A DNA stretch of 64,000 nucleotides from Candidatus Planktophila sp. (GCA_030649935.1 JAUSFN010000022.1:1-64000); one strand, 5' to 3'. Positions 35,731 to 48,502 are shown, counted from the stretch's first letter. The notes: generated by a model from the sequence alone, not told the origin. A program made the numbers and translations.

Positions 35731-38112
35731 TTAGTTACCAACTCGCACTGGTGGCATTCCATAGACATCGTTGCCAGTTGTAAGAGCTTCATAGACACGG
35801 TTAGGCATCAATGGCATATCGATATTACGAACGCCCTTGTCCTTAAGTGCATCCATAACGGCGTTAACAAATGCCGCAGGCCCACCCACAGTTGCGCACT
35901 CACCGACCCCTTTTGCACCAATTGGATGGTGAGGACATGGTGTGACAACTTCGTATAACTCAAAGCCAGGAGTCTCCCAAGCAGTTGGAAGAAGGAAGTC
36001 CATGTAGTTAGCGCCGATGCAGTTACCCTCTTCGTCATAGGTGATGTACTGCATGTTCGCCATCGCATATGCCTCGGTGAGTCCACCCATGATCTGTCCT
36101 TCGACAATCATTGGATTGATACGTACACCGCAGTCATCGACTGCAACAAACTGTAAAACATCCCAAACGCCGGTCTCAGGATCGATTTCAACTTTGGCGA
36201 TATAACAAGCAAAGGGCCAGGTTAGATTTGGTGGATCGTAGTAGGCGTTGTTCTCTAAGCCTGGCTCCATTCCATCTGGCATATTGCTATAGGCAGCCAT
36301 TGCACACTCTTGAATTGTCACGCCGCGATCTTGATTGCTGCGTACATAGAAGCGACCTAACTCCCACTCAATATCCTCTTCAGAGACTTCAAGTAAGTGT
36401 GCTGCAATCTTTCTGGCCTTAGCGCGAATCTTTCGTGCAACCATTGCAACTGCAGCTCCTGCAACTGGAGTACTTCGTGAGGCGTAGGTTCCCATTCCAA
36501 ATGGAGCGGTATCTGTATCGCCCTCTTCTACAACGATATCTTCTGCCGGGATGCCGAGTTCGTGAGTGACGATCTGTGCCCACGTCGTCTCATGTCCTTG
36601 TCCCTGAGACTTAGCACCTGTGCGCAGTAGAGCTTTACCGCTCATGTGAACACGAAGCTCTGCAGAGTCAAACATCTTGATTCCCAGAATGTCGTACTCA
36701 CGGCTATTACCAGCACCGAGTGGTTCAGTCATCGTTGAAATACCTATACCTAGCAAGCGTCCGCGCGATGCTGCCTCTGCCTTTTCTTTAGCAAAGTTCT
36801 TATATCCAATCGCCTCTAAACCAATATCTAGACACTTTCCATACTGTCCTGAGTCGGTAAGGAAGCCAAAGGCGGTGCGGTGTGGAAACTCGTCATCTTT
36901 AACAAAGTTAATACGACGAAACTCTGCTTGATCCATTCCTAGATCATCGGCTGCGGCCTGCACCATTCGCTCTTGGAAAAACATCGCTTCGGTAACTCGG
37001 AATGAGCAACGGTATGCAACTCCACCCGGTGCTTTGTTGGTGTAGTAACCCGTTGACATCATATGAGCTACAGGAATGTCATAGCAGGCAAAAGCTGAGT
37101 GCATGAGGCCAATTTTGAACTTACTTGGTTGCGCATCGGAGAAGAAAGCACCGTGATCTGAGACTGTGTTCATGCGAACACCAAGGATGCGACCATCTTT
37201 GCGAAGAGCGAGCTCTCCCTTGAGATAAACGTCGCGACCAAAACCAGTTGAGATTAAGTTTCCAGTCTTATCTTCGATCCACTTCACTGGCTTTTCAGTC
37301 AAGATCGAAGCCAAAATCGAGATTACATACCCTGGATAAATTGGAACCTTATTACCAAAGCCACCACCAATATCAGGTGAGACGATACGAATCTGGTGCT
37401 CTGGAAGCTCTGCAACTAGCGCAACTGCTGCACGCACAATATGTGGTGCCTGCGAAGTCATATAGACCGTTAACTTGCCAGTTGCGCGATCGTAATCTGC
37501 AATAGATCCGCAGCACTCAAGTGGTGATGGGTGTGTACGTGGGTAGTGCAGTTCAATCTTTGAAATCTTATCGGCTGCGGCAAATGCTTTATCGGTACCG
37601 GCCTTATCGCCAATCTCCCAATCAAATACCTTATTTCCTGGTTGATTTTCCTTATCGTCGCGAATCAATACAGATGCTGGATCTGCGGCTTGCAGTGGAT
37701 TAACGATTGCTGGAAGAATTTCATACTCAACAACAATCTTTGCACAGGCATCCTTTGCAATATAGGGATCATCGGCGATAACGGCGCAGACCTCTTGGCC
37801 TTGAAAGCGCACTTTGTCAGTTGCTAACACTGCCTGTGTGTCATACGAGAGCGTTGGCATCCATGCCAAGTTACGCGCAGCCATCATTTCACCAGTTAGA
37901 ACTAGACGCACACCTGGTGTATCCCATGCTTTGGAAACATCGATTGATTTGATTCGCGCGTGTGCAACTGGGCTGCGCAAAATCTCCATATGGAGCATGT
38001 CAGGCAAGACGATGTCATCGACATAGTTGCCCTTACCACGAATAAAACGATTATCTTCTACGCGCCGACGGCTTGCACCCATTCCGCCGATCTTTATCTC
38101 ATCTAATGGCAT
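35731..38112 (-). CDS. coxL: Aerobic carbon monoxide dehydrogenase, large (Mo-Cu) subunit, form I
   Basis: Catalytic subunit that oxidises CO to CO2 at a Mo-Cu centre. At 793 residues it has normal length. The diagnostic loop reads AYRCSFR at residues 366-372 (36997-37017). The Cys-Ser-Phe form marks true form I CODH rather than the form II AYRGAGR enzymes of uncertain substrate. Other landmarks are GMGASRRRVEDNRFIRG at the start, PDIGGGFGNKVP, GAKSQGQGHETTWAQI, and near the end GAKGVGECATVGGPAAF with the active-site glutamate. It lies in the order coxM-coxS-coxL. The organism probably uses CO as a supplementary energy source. Confidence 0.96.
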   Translation of the reverse strand: MPLDEIKIGGMGASRRRVEDNRFIRGKGNYVDDIVLPDMLHMEILRSPVAHARIKSIDVSKAWDTPGVRLVLTGEMMAARNLAWMPTLSYDTQAVLATDKVRFQGQEVCAVIADDPYIAKDACAKIVVEYEILPAIVNPLQAADPASVLIRDDKENQPGNKVFDWEIGDKAGTDKAFAAADKISKIELHYPRTHPSPLECCGSIADYDRATGKLTVYMTSQAPHIVRAAVALVAELPEHQIRIVSPDIGGGFGNKVPIYPGYVISILASILTEKPVKWIEDKTGNLISTGFGRDVYLKGELALRKDGRILGVRMNTVSDHGAFFSDAQPSKFKIGLMHSAFACYDIPVAHMMSTGYYTNKAPGGVAYRCSFRVTEAMFFQERMVQAAADDLGMDQAEFRRINFVKDDEFPHRTAFGFLTDSGQYGKCLDIGLEAIGYKNFAKEKAEAASRGRLLGIGISTMTEPLGAGNSREYDILGIKMFDSAELRVHMSGKALLRTGAKSQGQGHETTWAQIVTHELGIPAEDIVVEEGDTDTAPFGMGTYASRSTPVAGAAVAMVARKIRAKARKIAAHLLEVSEEDIEWELGRFYVRSNQDRGVTIQECAMAAYSNMPDGMEPGLENNAYYDPPNLTWPFACYIAKVEIDPETGVWDVLQFVAVDDCGVRINPMIVEGQIMGGLTEAYAMANMQYITYDEEGNCIGANYMDFLLPTAWETPGFELYEVVTPCPHHPIGAKGVGECATVGGPAAFVNAVMDALKDKGVRNIDMPLMPNRVYEALTTGNDVYGMPPVRVGN

Positions 38113-38129
38113 GTAAGTCTCTCTCTCCC

Positions 38130-38666
38130 CTACTTAGATTCCGCGCGCATTTTTTCAGCAGCCCAAAGGATTGCCTTGACGATATTTTGGTACCCAGTGC
38201 AACGGCACAGGTTTCCAGAGATTGCCCAACGAATCTCATCCTCAGTTGGATTCAGATTCCTTTCAAGAAGTGCCTTTGCCGCCATCATCATTCCTGGAGT
38301 ACAAAAACCACATTGCAAACCATGCTTTTCTTTAAAGCCCTCTTGAATCGGATGGAGCTCACTTGCTGAGGCTAAACTTTCAACGGTTTCGACTTTATGA
38401 CCATCGGCCTGGACTGCAAACATTGTGCAGCTCTTAATTGGTCGGCCATCAAATAAGACTGTGCATGCACCACAGTTGGTCGTATCACAACCGGTGTGTG
38501 TGCCTGTTAACTTCAAACCTTGACGAATCAAGTGAGCTAAGAGAAGTCGTGGCTCAACATCGACGGTGCGTGCTTGACCATTGACGTTGATTGTTACTCG
38601 ACGAACCGGAACATCACCAGCAGGTGGCGTGCTGATTTCTTCGTAAAGGCTAGTCATGTGGCTCAC
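38130..38666 (-). CDS. coxS: Aerobic carbon monoxide dehydrogenase, small (2Fe-2S) subunit
   Basis: Carries two [2Fe-2S] clusters between the Mo centre and FAD. The N-terminal plant-type cluster has [15 protein letters not shown], and the C-terminal cluster has [16 protein letters not shown] and [13 protein letters not shown]. The 178 residues include a short N-terminal extension before [11 protein letters not shown]. The first codon is GTG at 38666, overlapping the coxM TGA by 4 bases; an ATG three codons later (38657) is an alternative. Middle gene of coxMSL. Confidence 0.95.
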   Translation of the reverse strand: MSHMTSLYEEISTPPAGDVPVRRVTINVNGQARTVDVEPRLLLAHLIRQGLKLTGTHTGCDTTNCGACTVLFDGRPIKSCTMFAVQADGHKVETVESLASASELHPIQEGFKEKHGLQCGFCTPGMMMAAKALLERNLNPTEDEIRWAISGNLCRCTGYQNIVKAILWAAEKMRAESK

Positions 38667-39538
38667 GCTGCTTTCTTTGTTGAGTTAGCGATACTGGTCA
38701 AAATGCGAGTTACAAATGTACGAATTATCTGACGCTTGTAGTCAGATGAGCCGCGGTGATCACTGCGAGGTTCGGCAACGGCTGCAACTGCTGCTGCCAC
38801 CGTTGCGATATTTGCCTCAGTCAATGCCTGGCCAACAAGTGAAGATGCGGCATCTGTTGCATCGATCGTCTTGCCGCCCACACCTGCCATTGCAATTCCT
38901 GCACGGACAACTTTGCCGCCAGTTATTTCAAGGGCAACGGCAACTGATGCCGTAGCAAAATCGCCTACACGGCGCTCTAATTTGAGGTACCCACCGCGAG
39001 CTTGGCCCGCTGGCGCTGGAATAACCGCCTCAATCGCAATCTCATTAAACTCCAGCGCAGTTTGGAAAGGCCCGAGAACAAAGTCTTTCATCGCAATTTC
39101 GCGCTTGCCCTTTGGGCCTTGCACAACAACACGACCGCCGAGAGCGATCATTACCGCTGCCCAATCACCTTGTGGATCTGCGTGACAGAGTGAGCCAACA
39201 AATGTTCCGCGGGTGCGCACAATTGGATCAGCAACAAGTGGAGCTGCTGCGGCAATTGTTGGCTGCCCTTTTGCAATCACATCTGAGTGCTCTAAATCTT
39301 CGTGTCGACAGAGCGCACCAATCCGCAGAGTTCCATCTGAGTCAAAGCGATGATAGTTAAGATTTGGAATATTATTGATATCTACGACCGTTCCAGGAAA
39401 TGCAAAACGCAGTTTCATCATTGGAACCAAACTTTGTCCGCCAGCTAATACTTTAGTTTCGCCAGCTCCACTATCTAAGAGTGCAATCGCATCTGCAAGA
39501 GTTTTTGGGGACTCATAATTAAAACGAGAGGGATACAT
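38663..39538 (-). CDS. coxM: Aerobic carbon monoxide dehydrogenase, medium (FAD) subunit
   Basis: Holds FAD and passes electrons toward the quinone pool. The 291 residues have the FAD-binding motif AGGQSLVPMMKLR near residue 32 and TRGTFVGSLCHADPQGDW near residue 109, the VAO-type pattern of CoxM. A C-terminal CO-dehydrogenase flavoprotein domain follows (about 170-285). It overlaps coxS by four bases. Upstream by 9 bases is a small unknown gene that may be the first of the operon. Confidence 0.95.
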   Translation of the reverse strand: MYPSRFNYESPKTLADAIALLDSGAGETKVLAGGQSLVPMMKLRFAFPGTVVDINNIPNLNYHRFDSDGTLRIGALCRHEDLEHSDVIAKGQPTIAAAAPLVADPIVRTRGTFVGSLCHADPQGDWAAVMIALGGRVVVQGPKGKREIAMKDFVLGPFQTALEFNEIAIEAVIPAPAGQARGGYLKLERRVGDFATASVAVALEITGGKVVRAGIAMAGVGGKTIDATDAASSLVGQALTEANIATVAAAVAAVAEPRSDHRGSSDYKRQIIRTFVTRILTSIANSTKKAA

Positions 39539-39547
39539 TTAATTCTC

Positions 39548-39784
39548 CTACTTCTTTTTTGTTACATCGCGAACAGCGACTGGCATTGAATCGGCATCTG
39601 GATCTGGACGTGGCTCTTGATGTGCAGGCCAAGGGCCTTGCACTGGTTGACTTGCAATTTTTAAATACTCAGTAATCTGAGGCCACGCCCAAATAGTTGG
39701 GCTACTTCCCTCTTTTGGTGAATTCTCGATGAGTGCAAAGAAACGTGGATTACCCCGCTCGTGCCCAGTAGATTCAATTGCCAT
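39548..39784 (-). CDS. Small hydrophilic protein at the head of the cox operon
   Basis: Seventy-eight residues (MAIESTGHERGNPRFFALIEN...), with no membrane span and no cysteine. It is rich in proline in the second half (GPWPAHQEPRPDPDADSMP) and ends in Lys-Lys-Lys. The ATG at 39784 follows AGAGAG; an ATG at 39805 would add seven residues. It lies 9 bases before coxM on the same strand. I do not recognise a family. Placement suggests a structural or regulatory accessory to CO dehydrogenase. Confidence 0.6.
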   Translation of the reverse strand: MAIESTGHERGNPRFFALIENSPKEGSSPTIWAWPQITEYLKIASQPVQGPWPAHQEPRPDPDADSMPVAVRDVTKKK

Positions 39785-39873
39785 GTGATATCTCTCTCTT
39801 GACATTTAAGGTCCACGTAAAATAACACTAAAACTTTGCTTGTACTAGATTAACTTCCATTTAATATTTGGGC

Positions 39874-40431
39874 TTATCTACCCAGATAGCGCTCAAAATC
39901 TTCAGGGGTATCTAAATCTGAGCCATCGGCTAACTCGTCCAATCTCAAATAATGGATATCACTTCGCCCAAGTAAATATTGGCGAGCGCCAACATTGCCA
40001 TGGGCGGCCTCGATGATGCCGGCCCAGTGAGCCCGTGCAAATTTGGCAGGATGTCCAGGCACTTCTATATATGTAGCAACAACTAAATTCCTCGGCGTCT
40101 TGGCAATCTCGGCAATGGCTTGAGCCGTTAAGCCAGGTAGATCAACGAGTGAGATGACCACACTATCTATCTCGGCGATCTCTGTAATATGTCTGAGACC
40201 TGATTGAAGAGAGCTGGCCATACCGCTCTCCCAATCGGCATTAACAATGATTTCTGCGCCTTCGACCTCACCAATCCATGCACCTAAAACAACAAAGACG
40301 TTATTGATTCCAGCGCTCTTAAAGTTTGCAACTGCACGATCAACTAAGCGCACACCATTTACCTTGAGGAGCGCCTTTGCTCCACCCATGCGCCTGCCGG
40401 CACCTGCAGCCAAGATAAGTCCAGCGATCAT
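39874..40431 (-). CDS. mocA: Molybdenum-cofactor nucleotidyltransferase (MocA-like)
   Basis: A 185-residue nucleotidyltransferase with the MobA/MocA signature LILAAGAGRRMGGAKALL at the N-terminus, the acidic metal site in VVISLVDLPGLT (residues 90-100), and GHPAKFARAHW later. MocA adds CMP to molybdopterin to make the cytosine dinucleotide cofactor used by xanthine-oxidase-family enzymes such as CO dehydrogenase. The adjacent coxMSL and three xdhC-like genes support MocA over MobA. Confidence 0.85.
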   Translation of the reverse strand: MIAGLILAAGAGRRMGGAKALLKVNGVRLVDRAVANFKSAGINNVFVVLGAWIGEVEGAEIIVNADWESGMASSLQSGLRHITEIAEIDSVVISLVDLPGLTAQAIAEIAKTPRNLVVATYIEVPGHPAKFARAHWAGIIEAAHGNVGARQYLLGRSDIHYLRLDELADGSDLDTPEDFERYLGR

Positions 40432-40483
40432 TGGCGCATCATCTCACCTGAACTAAAAATTTTGCCTTGCTAGACTCCAGCAC

Positions 40484-41617
40484 ATGCGCGAGATTATCGA
40501 TGAGATCACACCTTGGTATGAGAACGGCACGCCCTTTGCTCTGGCCACAGTTGTTCGAACCTGGTCATCTGCGCCTCGTCCAGTTGGTGCTGCGATGGCC
40601 GTGTCTTCAAGTGCAGAGGTGATCGGCAGCGTTTCAGGTGGCTGCGTTGAAGGCGCTATTCATGAAGAGGCCTTGGAGGTTTTAAAAACTGGTCAAGCAA
40701 AGAGCGTGACCTACGGCATCAGCGATGACAACGCCTTCTCTGTCGGTTTAACCTGCGGCGGAACGATTGAGTTATTTATTCAACTCATCGATAAGCAGAA
40801 CTTTCCAGAGTTTGGCCAAATAGTCCTAGCAATTAAAGAGCAACGCCCCATTGCAGTTGCAACGATCATCGATGGTCCTGCAACTATTGGTGCGCGCATT
40901 ATCTTTGATGCCGATCAGGTGTGGAGCTCTCTCAATTCAGCTGGATTAGATTATTCAGTGAGGGAAGATGGTCGTGGATATCTAAGCGCTGGACATACCC
41001 ACACCCTCAAACTCGGTCCTGCCGGTGAGCGCTTAGGTGATGATGTCTCGATCTTTATTGAGTCATTTGCCCCAGCCCCGCGAATGATTGTCTTTGGTGC
41101 TATTGACTTTGCTGGCGCCGTTGCTCGCATTGGAAAATTCCTGGGCTTTCACGTCACGGTCTGCGATGCCCGTGCGCTATTTACAACGAAAAAGAGATTT
41201 CCAGAGGCCGATGAAATCATCGTTGACTGGCCGCATAGATATTTAGCGACAGTCGATGTAGATGAGCGCACAGTTATCTGCGTACTCACTCATGATCCCA
41301 AGTTTGATGTTCCAGTTTTAGAGATTGCCCTTCGCAGTAAAGCTGGCTACATCGGTGCAATGGGCAGTCGTCGCACTCATACCGATCGATTAGCACGACT
41401 TCGTGAGATTGGGATGAGTGAGAGCGAACTTGCCCGTCTTAGATCCCCTATTGGTTTAGATATCGGTCCGCGCACTCCAGAGGAGACTGCCATTTCAATT
41501 GCCGCCGAGATCATCTCTGATTTAACAGGTGGTTCACGTCAGCCATTATCTCAAGGCAGTGATCCCATTCATAAGAACTCACTTGCCAGCGAGAGCGGTA
41601 TTGGCCCGATTTTATGA
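40484..41617 (+). CDS. XdhC/CoxF-family molybdoenzyme maturation protein
   Basis: A 377-residue protein with the N-terminal XdhC motif VVRTWSSAPRPVGAAMAVS and GSVSGGCVEGAIHEEAL. The C-terminal Rossmann-like domain (about 200-345) has RMIVFGAIDFAGAVARIG, GAMGSRRTHTDRLARL and GLDIGPRTPEETAISI. XdhC-type proteins bind molybdopterin and help its sulfuration and insertion. It is the only plus-strand gene among the cofactor genes, divergent from mocA (52-bp gap). It is one of three such proteins within 9 kb. Confidence 0.9.
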   Translation: MREIIDEITPWYENGTPFALATVVRTWSSAPRPVGAAMAVSSSAEVIGSVSGGCVEGAIHEEALEVLKTGQAKSVTYGISDDNAFSVGLTCGGTIELFIQLIDKQNFPEFGQIVLAIKEQRPIAVATIIDGPATIGARIIFDADQVWSSLNSAGLDYSVREDGRGYLSAGHTHTLKLGPAGERLGDDVSIFIESFAPAPRMIVFGAIDFAGAVARIGKFLGFHVTVCDARALFTTKKRFPEADEIIVDWPHRYLATVDVDERTVICVLTHDPKFDVPVLEIALRSKAGYIGAMGSRRTHTDRLARLREIGMSESELARLRSPIGLDIGPRTPEETAISIAAEIISDLTGGSRQPLSQGSDPIHKNSLASESGIGPIL

Positions 41618-41622
41618 GTGTT

Positions 41623-42795
41623 TTACTGTGGAATCGGCAGCCATCGTGTGGGACTACCAGCACTCACTAGTACAAAACCATCGGCTGCTGCAACACCGCG
41701 CAGCATGTGAGAGCTTAAGTAATCCGTTGGAATGCACATATTATTTTCAATCACACTCGGCACCAATCGCGCAAAGCCATCTTGAACTTTCATCTCTTGG
41801 CTCATTTGTACCGTGGACAAAACAGTGGGTGTAGCACCACAGAGCGCATCGATTACGGGGCGGCCAAATGAAATGAGTGCAGCAATTGCCGATTGTGGAT
41901 TGCCGGGAAGGGCTAAAAATGCAACGTTTTTTCGTTCTTGGGCAGCAATCTTTGCCAACAAGATGTGATAACCGGGGCGCACTTTTACGCGATCTATTAC
42001 ATACTCACCACCGAAAGCGGCGATAGCAGATTTAATAAAATCGCGTGGCCCATCGGCAGTTCCACCCGTTGTAATTACCATATCTATTGCATTATCTTGT
42101 GATTGAATCGCCACCGAAATCTTGCTCACAAGCAGATCTAAATCATCAGTGACACAATCGCTCACAACGACCTCAGCGCCAAAGGCGGTGAGCATCGCTG
42201 GCAGTTGTGGGCCGAGTGCATCACGCACTAATCCATCTACTGGCACCCCACTGTGCATCAACTCATCGCCTAAAAAGAAGAGGGCAATGCGTGGTCTCCT
42301 TGTAACAATCACTTCGTCGTAACCAGCTGCGGCCAGTAAACCAATTTTGGGCGGGTTCAAAAGCGTACCCGTGCAAATTAAAAGCTCACCTTTTTTACTC
42401 TCGGCTCCGGCTGGACGAATATTTGCGCCTAGTTCACTGGCACCATGAATACAACCGTCGCGCTCTTGGGCAAGCTCCCATTGCACAACTGCCTGACCTC
42501 CATCTGGAATTACCCCGCCAGTTGCAATAGCCAGACACTGCGATACACCAAGTGAGATGTCACTGATCTGACCAGTTTTTACTTCACCAATAATTTTCCA
42601 TGGTCCACTTCCACTTACAACCCAACCATCCATCGCAGATGTCTCAAAGGCAGGCAGATTACACAGCGAGTGTGCATCAATGGCTAATACACGGCCATTC
42701 GCATCACTTAATGAAAGTGATTGCGTTGGAAGGGATGTAAAACTATTGCGCGAAATTGCAAGCGCGGCATCCCACGAAGCTTCAATAAGTGTCAT
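41623..42795 (-). CDS. moeA: Molybdopterin molybdenumtransferase
   Basis: Inserts molybdate into adenylylated molybdopterin. The 390 residues show the MoeA motifs: LPAFETSAMDGWVV near residue 49, QAVVQWE, a domain III region ITTGGTADGPRDFIKSA, and FLALPGNPQSAIAALISFGRP. It is convergent with the plus-strand xdhC-like gene (5-base gap) and lies 6 bases downstream of the third xdhC-like gene on its own strand. It completes the cofactor set with moaA at 28.5 kb. Confidence 0.94.
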   Translation of the reverse strand: MTLIEASWDAALAISRNSFTSLPTQSLSLSDANGRVLAIDAHSLCNLPAFETSAMDGWVVSGSGPWKIIGEVKTGQISDISLGVSQCLAIATGGVIPDGGQAVVQWELAQERDGCIHGASELGANIRPAGAESKKGELLICTGTLLNPPKIGLLAAAGYDEVIVTRRPRIALFFLGDELMHSGVPVDGLVRDALGPQLPAMLTAFGAEVVVSDCVTDDLDLLVSKISVAIQSQDNAIDMVITTGGTADGPRDFIKSAIAAFGGEYVIDRVKVRPGYHILLAKIAAQERKNVAFLALPGNPQSAIAALISFGRPVIDALCGATPTVLSTVQMSQEMKVQDGFARLVPSVIENNMCIPTDYLSSHMLRGVAAADGFVLVSAGSPTRWLPIPQ

Positions 42796-42801
42796 CGATG
42801 A

Positions 42802-43704
42802 CTATTTTCCTTTAAGGACACTGATTGCTTGGGCAAGAATTGAAATCGTAATTTCAGCCGGCGTTTGTGCACCGATATCAAAGCCTGCTGGGCCATGGAT
42901 GCGTGAGATGTCAGTAATATCGCGATAGGCCAACCAATCTTCACGATTTTCCTGCATTTTCTTTGACCCCAATGCGCCTATATATCCAGCATCGCTCTCT
43001 AGCGCCGACGCCAAACAACGAGAGGAGCTCTCCACATCGTGTCCCATGATGACGGCACAATCGAGTGGTGAGAGAACAGCCATAAAGCCAGAGATCATTT
43101 CGGGGCGAGACTCAATCTGTACTTGCCAACCAAGGTTGATAGCACCAACTGCAAGTGCTTCGGCGATCGCTCCGCTGCCTGCGATAACTAACTTTGTAAT
43201 GGGTGCATAAATTGAAATAACTTGATCGCTCTCCTCAATAACAGCAGAGACACCTTTGTTAAAAAGGTCAACAACTTTGCTATCGGCTAGCGCAATTGTC
43301 TGGGCTGTAAAGAAACTTGTCTCAATAACTTCTCCACCTTCAATATAAGCAACTAATGCGATGCGCTCACGAGCTAAAAGCGCCGGCCACATCTCTGTAG
43401 AAATCTGATTGGCTGGCACAATAATAAAACGGGGCTTAGAGTGAACCGGCAAACCCGATGTCACCGATTCAAATTCACTCACCGATAGCTCAAGAATTCG
43501 CCCCGTTGGTAATGCCCTAGTTGCAGCTTCGGCGAGTTGGCTATCAAATGTCTTACCTAATAAAACTCCGATTCGACCACCCCCTGGTGTCACTAGTAAA
43601 GCATCGGTTGCCAGCGAAGTAGGATTAGGTGAAATCATCCAGGCGATATCGGCGCGAGTCTTTGAGCGCAGGCATGCGCTAACGCTTAAGGCGATTTCAT
43701 ACAT
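42802..43704 (-). CDS. XdhC-like protein
   Basis: About 300 residues from the ATG at 43704 (MYEIALSVSACLRSKTRADIAWM); an upstream start adds 20 residues with hydrophobic character and is less likely. The N-domain is degenerate compared with the other two XdhC proteins: instead of the usual SGGCVE it reads TPGGGRIGVLLG. The C-domain is typical, with LVIAGSGAIAEALAVGAINLGW, AVIMGHDVESSSRCLASAL, GYIGALGSKKM and GFDIGAQTPAEITISIL. It is 6 bases upstream of moeA, so probably one transcript. It may have a specialised role in cofactor delivery. Confidence 0.82.
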   Translation of the reverse strand: MYEIALSVSACLRSKTRADIAWMISPNPTSLATDALLVTPGGGRIGVLLGKTFDSQLAEAATRALPTGRILELSVSEFESVTSGLPVHSKPRFIIVPANQISTEMWPALLARERIALVAYIEGGEVIETSFFTAQTIALADSKVVDLFNKGVSAVIEESDQVISIYAPITKLVIAGSGAIAEALAVGAINLGWQVQIESRPEMISGFMAVLSPLDCAVIMGHDVESSSRCLASALESDAGYIGALGSKKMQENREDWLAYRDITDISRIHGPAGFDIGAQTPAEITISILAQAISVLKGK

Positions 43705-43761
43705 TCGACGAGTATACGAGAGCAGCCAAATTGTGCCTATCCATAATAAAATAACTCTCGG

Positions 43762-43793
43762 CACCTACTCAGGTGATGCGGATTAAATCCGCA
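43762..43793 (-). promoter_or_regulatory. Two adjacent perfect hairpins in the leader of the xdhC-like/moeA run
   Basis: On the minus strand TGCGGA-TTTAA-TCCGCA (43777-43793) is followed one base later by CACCT-GAGT-AGGTG (43762-43775), then AGTTATTTTATT before the xdhC-like start. They could be a terminator or attenuator, or an operator. No known riboswitch was recognised here. Confidence 0.4.
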
Positions 43794-43808
43794 CCCCGCT
43801 CTATCCAC

Positions 43809-43886
43809 TTAGAGCTCGACCAGCGCTCCCGCATCAATCGCATCAATCGTGCCACCCAACAGTGTGATGACTGGCTCATCCTTCAT
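43809..43886 (-). CDS. Possible 25-residue peptide upstream of the xdhC-like gene
   Basis: An ATG-initiated frame of 25 codons (MKDEPVITLLGG...AGALVEL) ends 16 bases before the paired hairpins and about 105 bases before the xdhC-like start. No good ribosome site is seen. The composition is normal for a protein, with hydrophobic and acidic residues, and shows no run of a single amino acid as in classical attenuator peptides. It could be a leader peptide, a remnant or chance. Confidence 0.25.
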   Translation of the reverse strand: MKDEPVITLLGGTIDAIDAGALVEL

Positions 43887-43934
43887 TCTGAAGTTTGTTC
43901 TGGCTCTGAATCAGTTAACCTTGGCCCTAGATAA

Positions 43935-47641
<3,707 letters not shown>

Positions 47642-47720
47642 CAGCCAAGACCGGACCCATCTTCCTCATGAGCACTCCCCTCTGGAAGATCTAAAGTCAA
47701 TCCATCGAAAACCTCTAATT

Positions 47721-48314
47721 TTAAGCCTCAATGAAAATCGAACCTGCATCTTCACTTGCAACATATTTACGGAGCGCTCTTTCAGCTGGGCCACGAGTTA
47801 CAGCACCAGTAACGGCGTTGAAACCTGAGCCATGGCAAGGACAGGCTAAGGCTCCACCTGAGCCTCTTATTTGGCACCCTTCATGTGTACAAATTGCACT
47901 CACCACGATTACTAAGCCCTTAACGCGAGTCAGAGAAACCGGAAATGTGGGTTCGTTAGCGGGCTTAACGTCGAGTATTTTTATTTCGCCTTCAGCGATA
48001 TCACTGGATTTTGCTACGAAAGTTAATGCGCCCATGCTCTCGGTCGGAGCAGGTGTGGCGCTCTTAGTTGGTGTAGTTGTTTTAGTTGGAGTGGGTTCAG
48101 CATTGGGTTTACCGGCAACAACCTTTGCTCCCTTTTTCCAGATCAACTTTCCCTTTGATTTAACACAGATGTAGGCATAACCCTGGAAAACTATTTTCTG
48201 TCCAAGCTTTGTTGGCTTCAATTTTGGACCAGCCGCAGCAAGGGCGTTTGATCCAAAAATCGACAGAAGCGCTGCCGGGATTATCGCAAGAAGATTACGT
48301 CGGACAAGTTTCAT
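47721..48314 (-). CDS. Secreted Rieske [2Fe-2S] protein
   Basis: A 197-residue exported protein. The signal region MKLVRRNLLAIIPAALLSIFGSNALA carries twin arginines but not the full Tat consensus. A small domain (YAYICVKSKGKLIWKKGAKV), common in actinobacterial secreted proteins, and a Pro/Thr-rich linker (residues 70-92) follow. The C-terminal Rieske fold has CTHEGC and CPCHGSGF, the two-Cys two-His cluster ligands. It precedes the sulfite-oxidase-family gene, suggesting a shared electron pathway on the outer face of the membrane. Confidence 0.88.
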   Translation of the reverse strand: MKLVRRNLLAIIPAALLSIFGSNALAAAGPKLKPTKLGQKIVFQGYAYICVKSKGKLIWKKGAKVVAGKPNAEPTPTKTTTPTKSATPAPTESMGALTFVAKSSDIAEGEIKILDVKPANEPTFPVSLTRVKGLVIVVSAICTHEGCQIRGSGGALACPCHGSGFNAVTGAVTRGPAERALRKYVASEDAGSIFIEA

Positions 48315-48402
48315 GCGTTAAACGGTAGTGCTATCTCTCAATTTCTGCGATACAGAAGAGTTTCAACAGTCAATTTTGAGCCTAGTCTGAACTAATCGGC
48401 GC

Positions 48403-48489
48403 ATTAAAACGCACATTGTTTGATGTATATTCTCTCCATTACGAGCGAATCTAAGGTAGAATTCAGACAATTAAATCGCACATTGTTTG
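48403..48489. promoter_or_regulatory. Pair of 20-bp direct repeats upstream of the AbiE module
   Basis: ATTAAAwCGCACATTGTTTG occurs at 48403-48422 and 48470-48489 with a single mismatch, 67 bp apart. The second copy ends 13 bases before the antitoxin ATG and abuts its ribosome site (AAAGGAG). Spacing and position suit a binding site for the autoregulating AbiEi antitoxin. Confidence 0.7.
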
Positions 48490-48502
48490 TAAAGGAGAAT
48501 CC

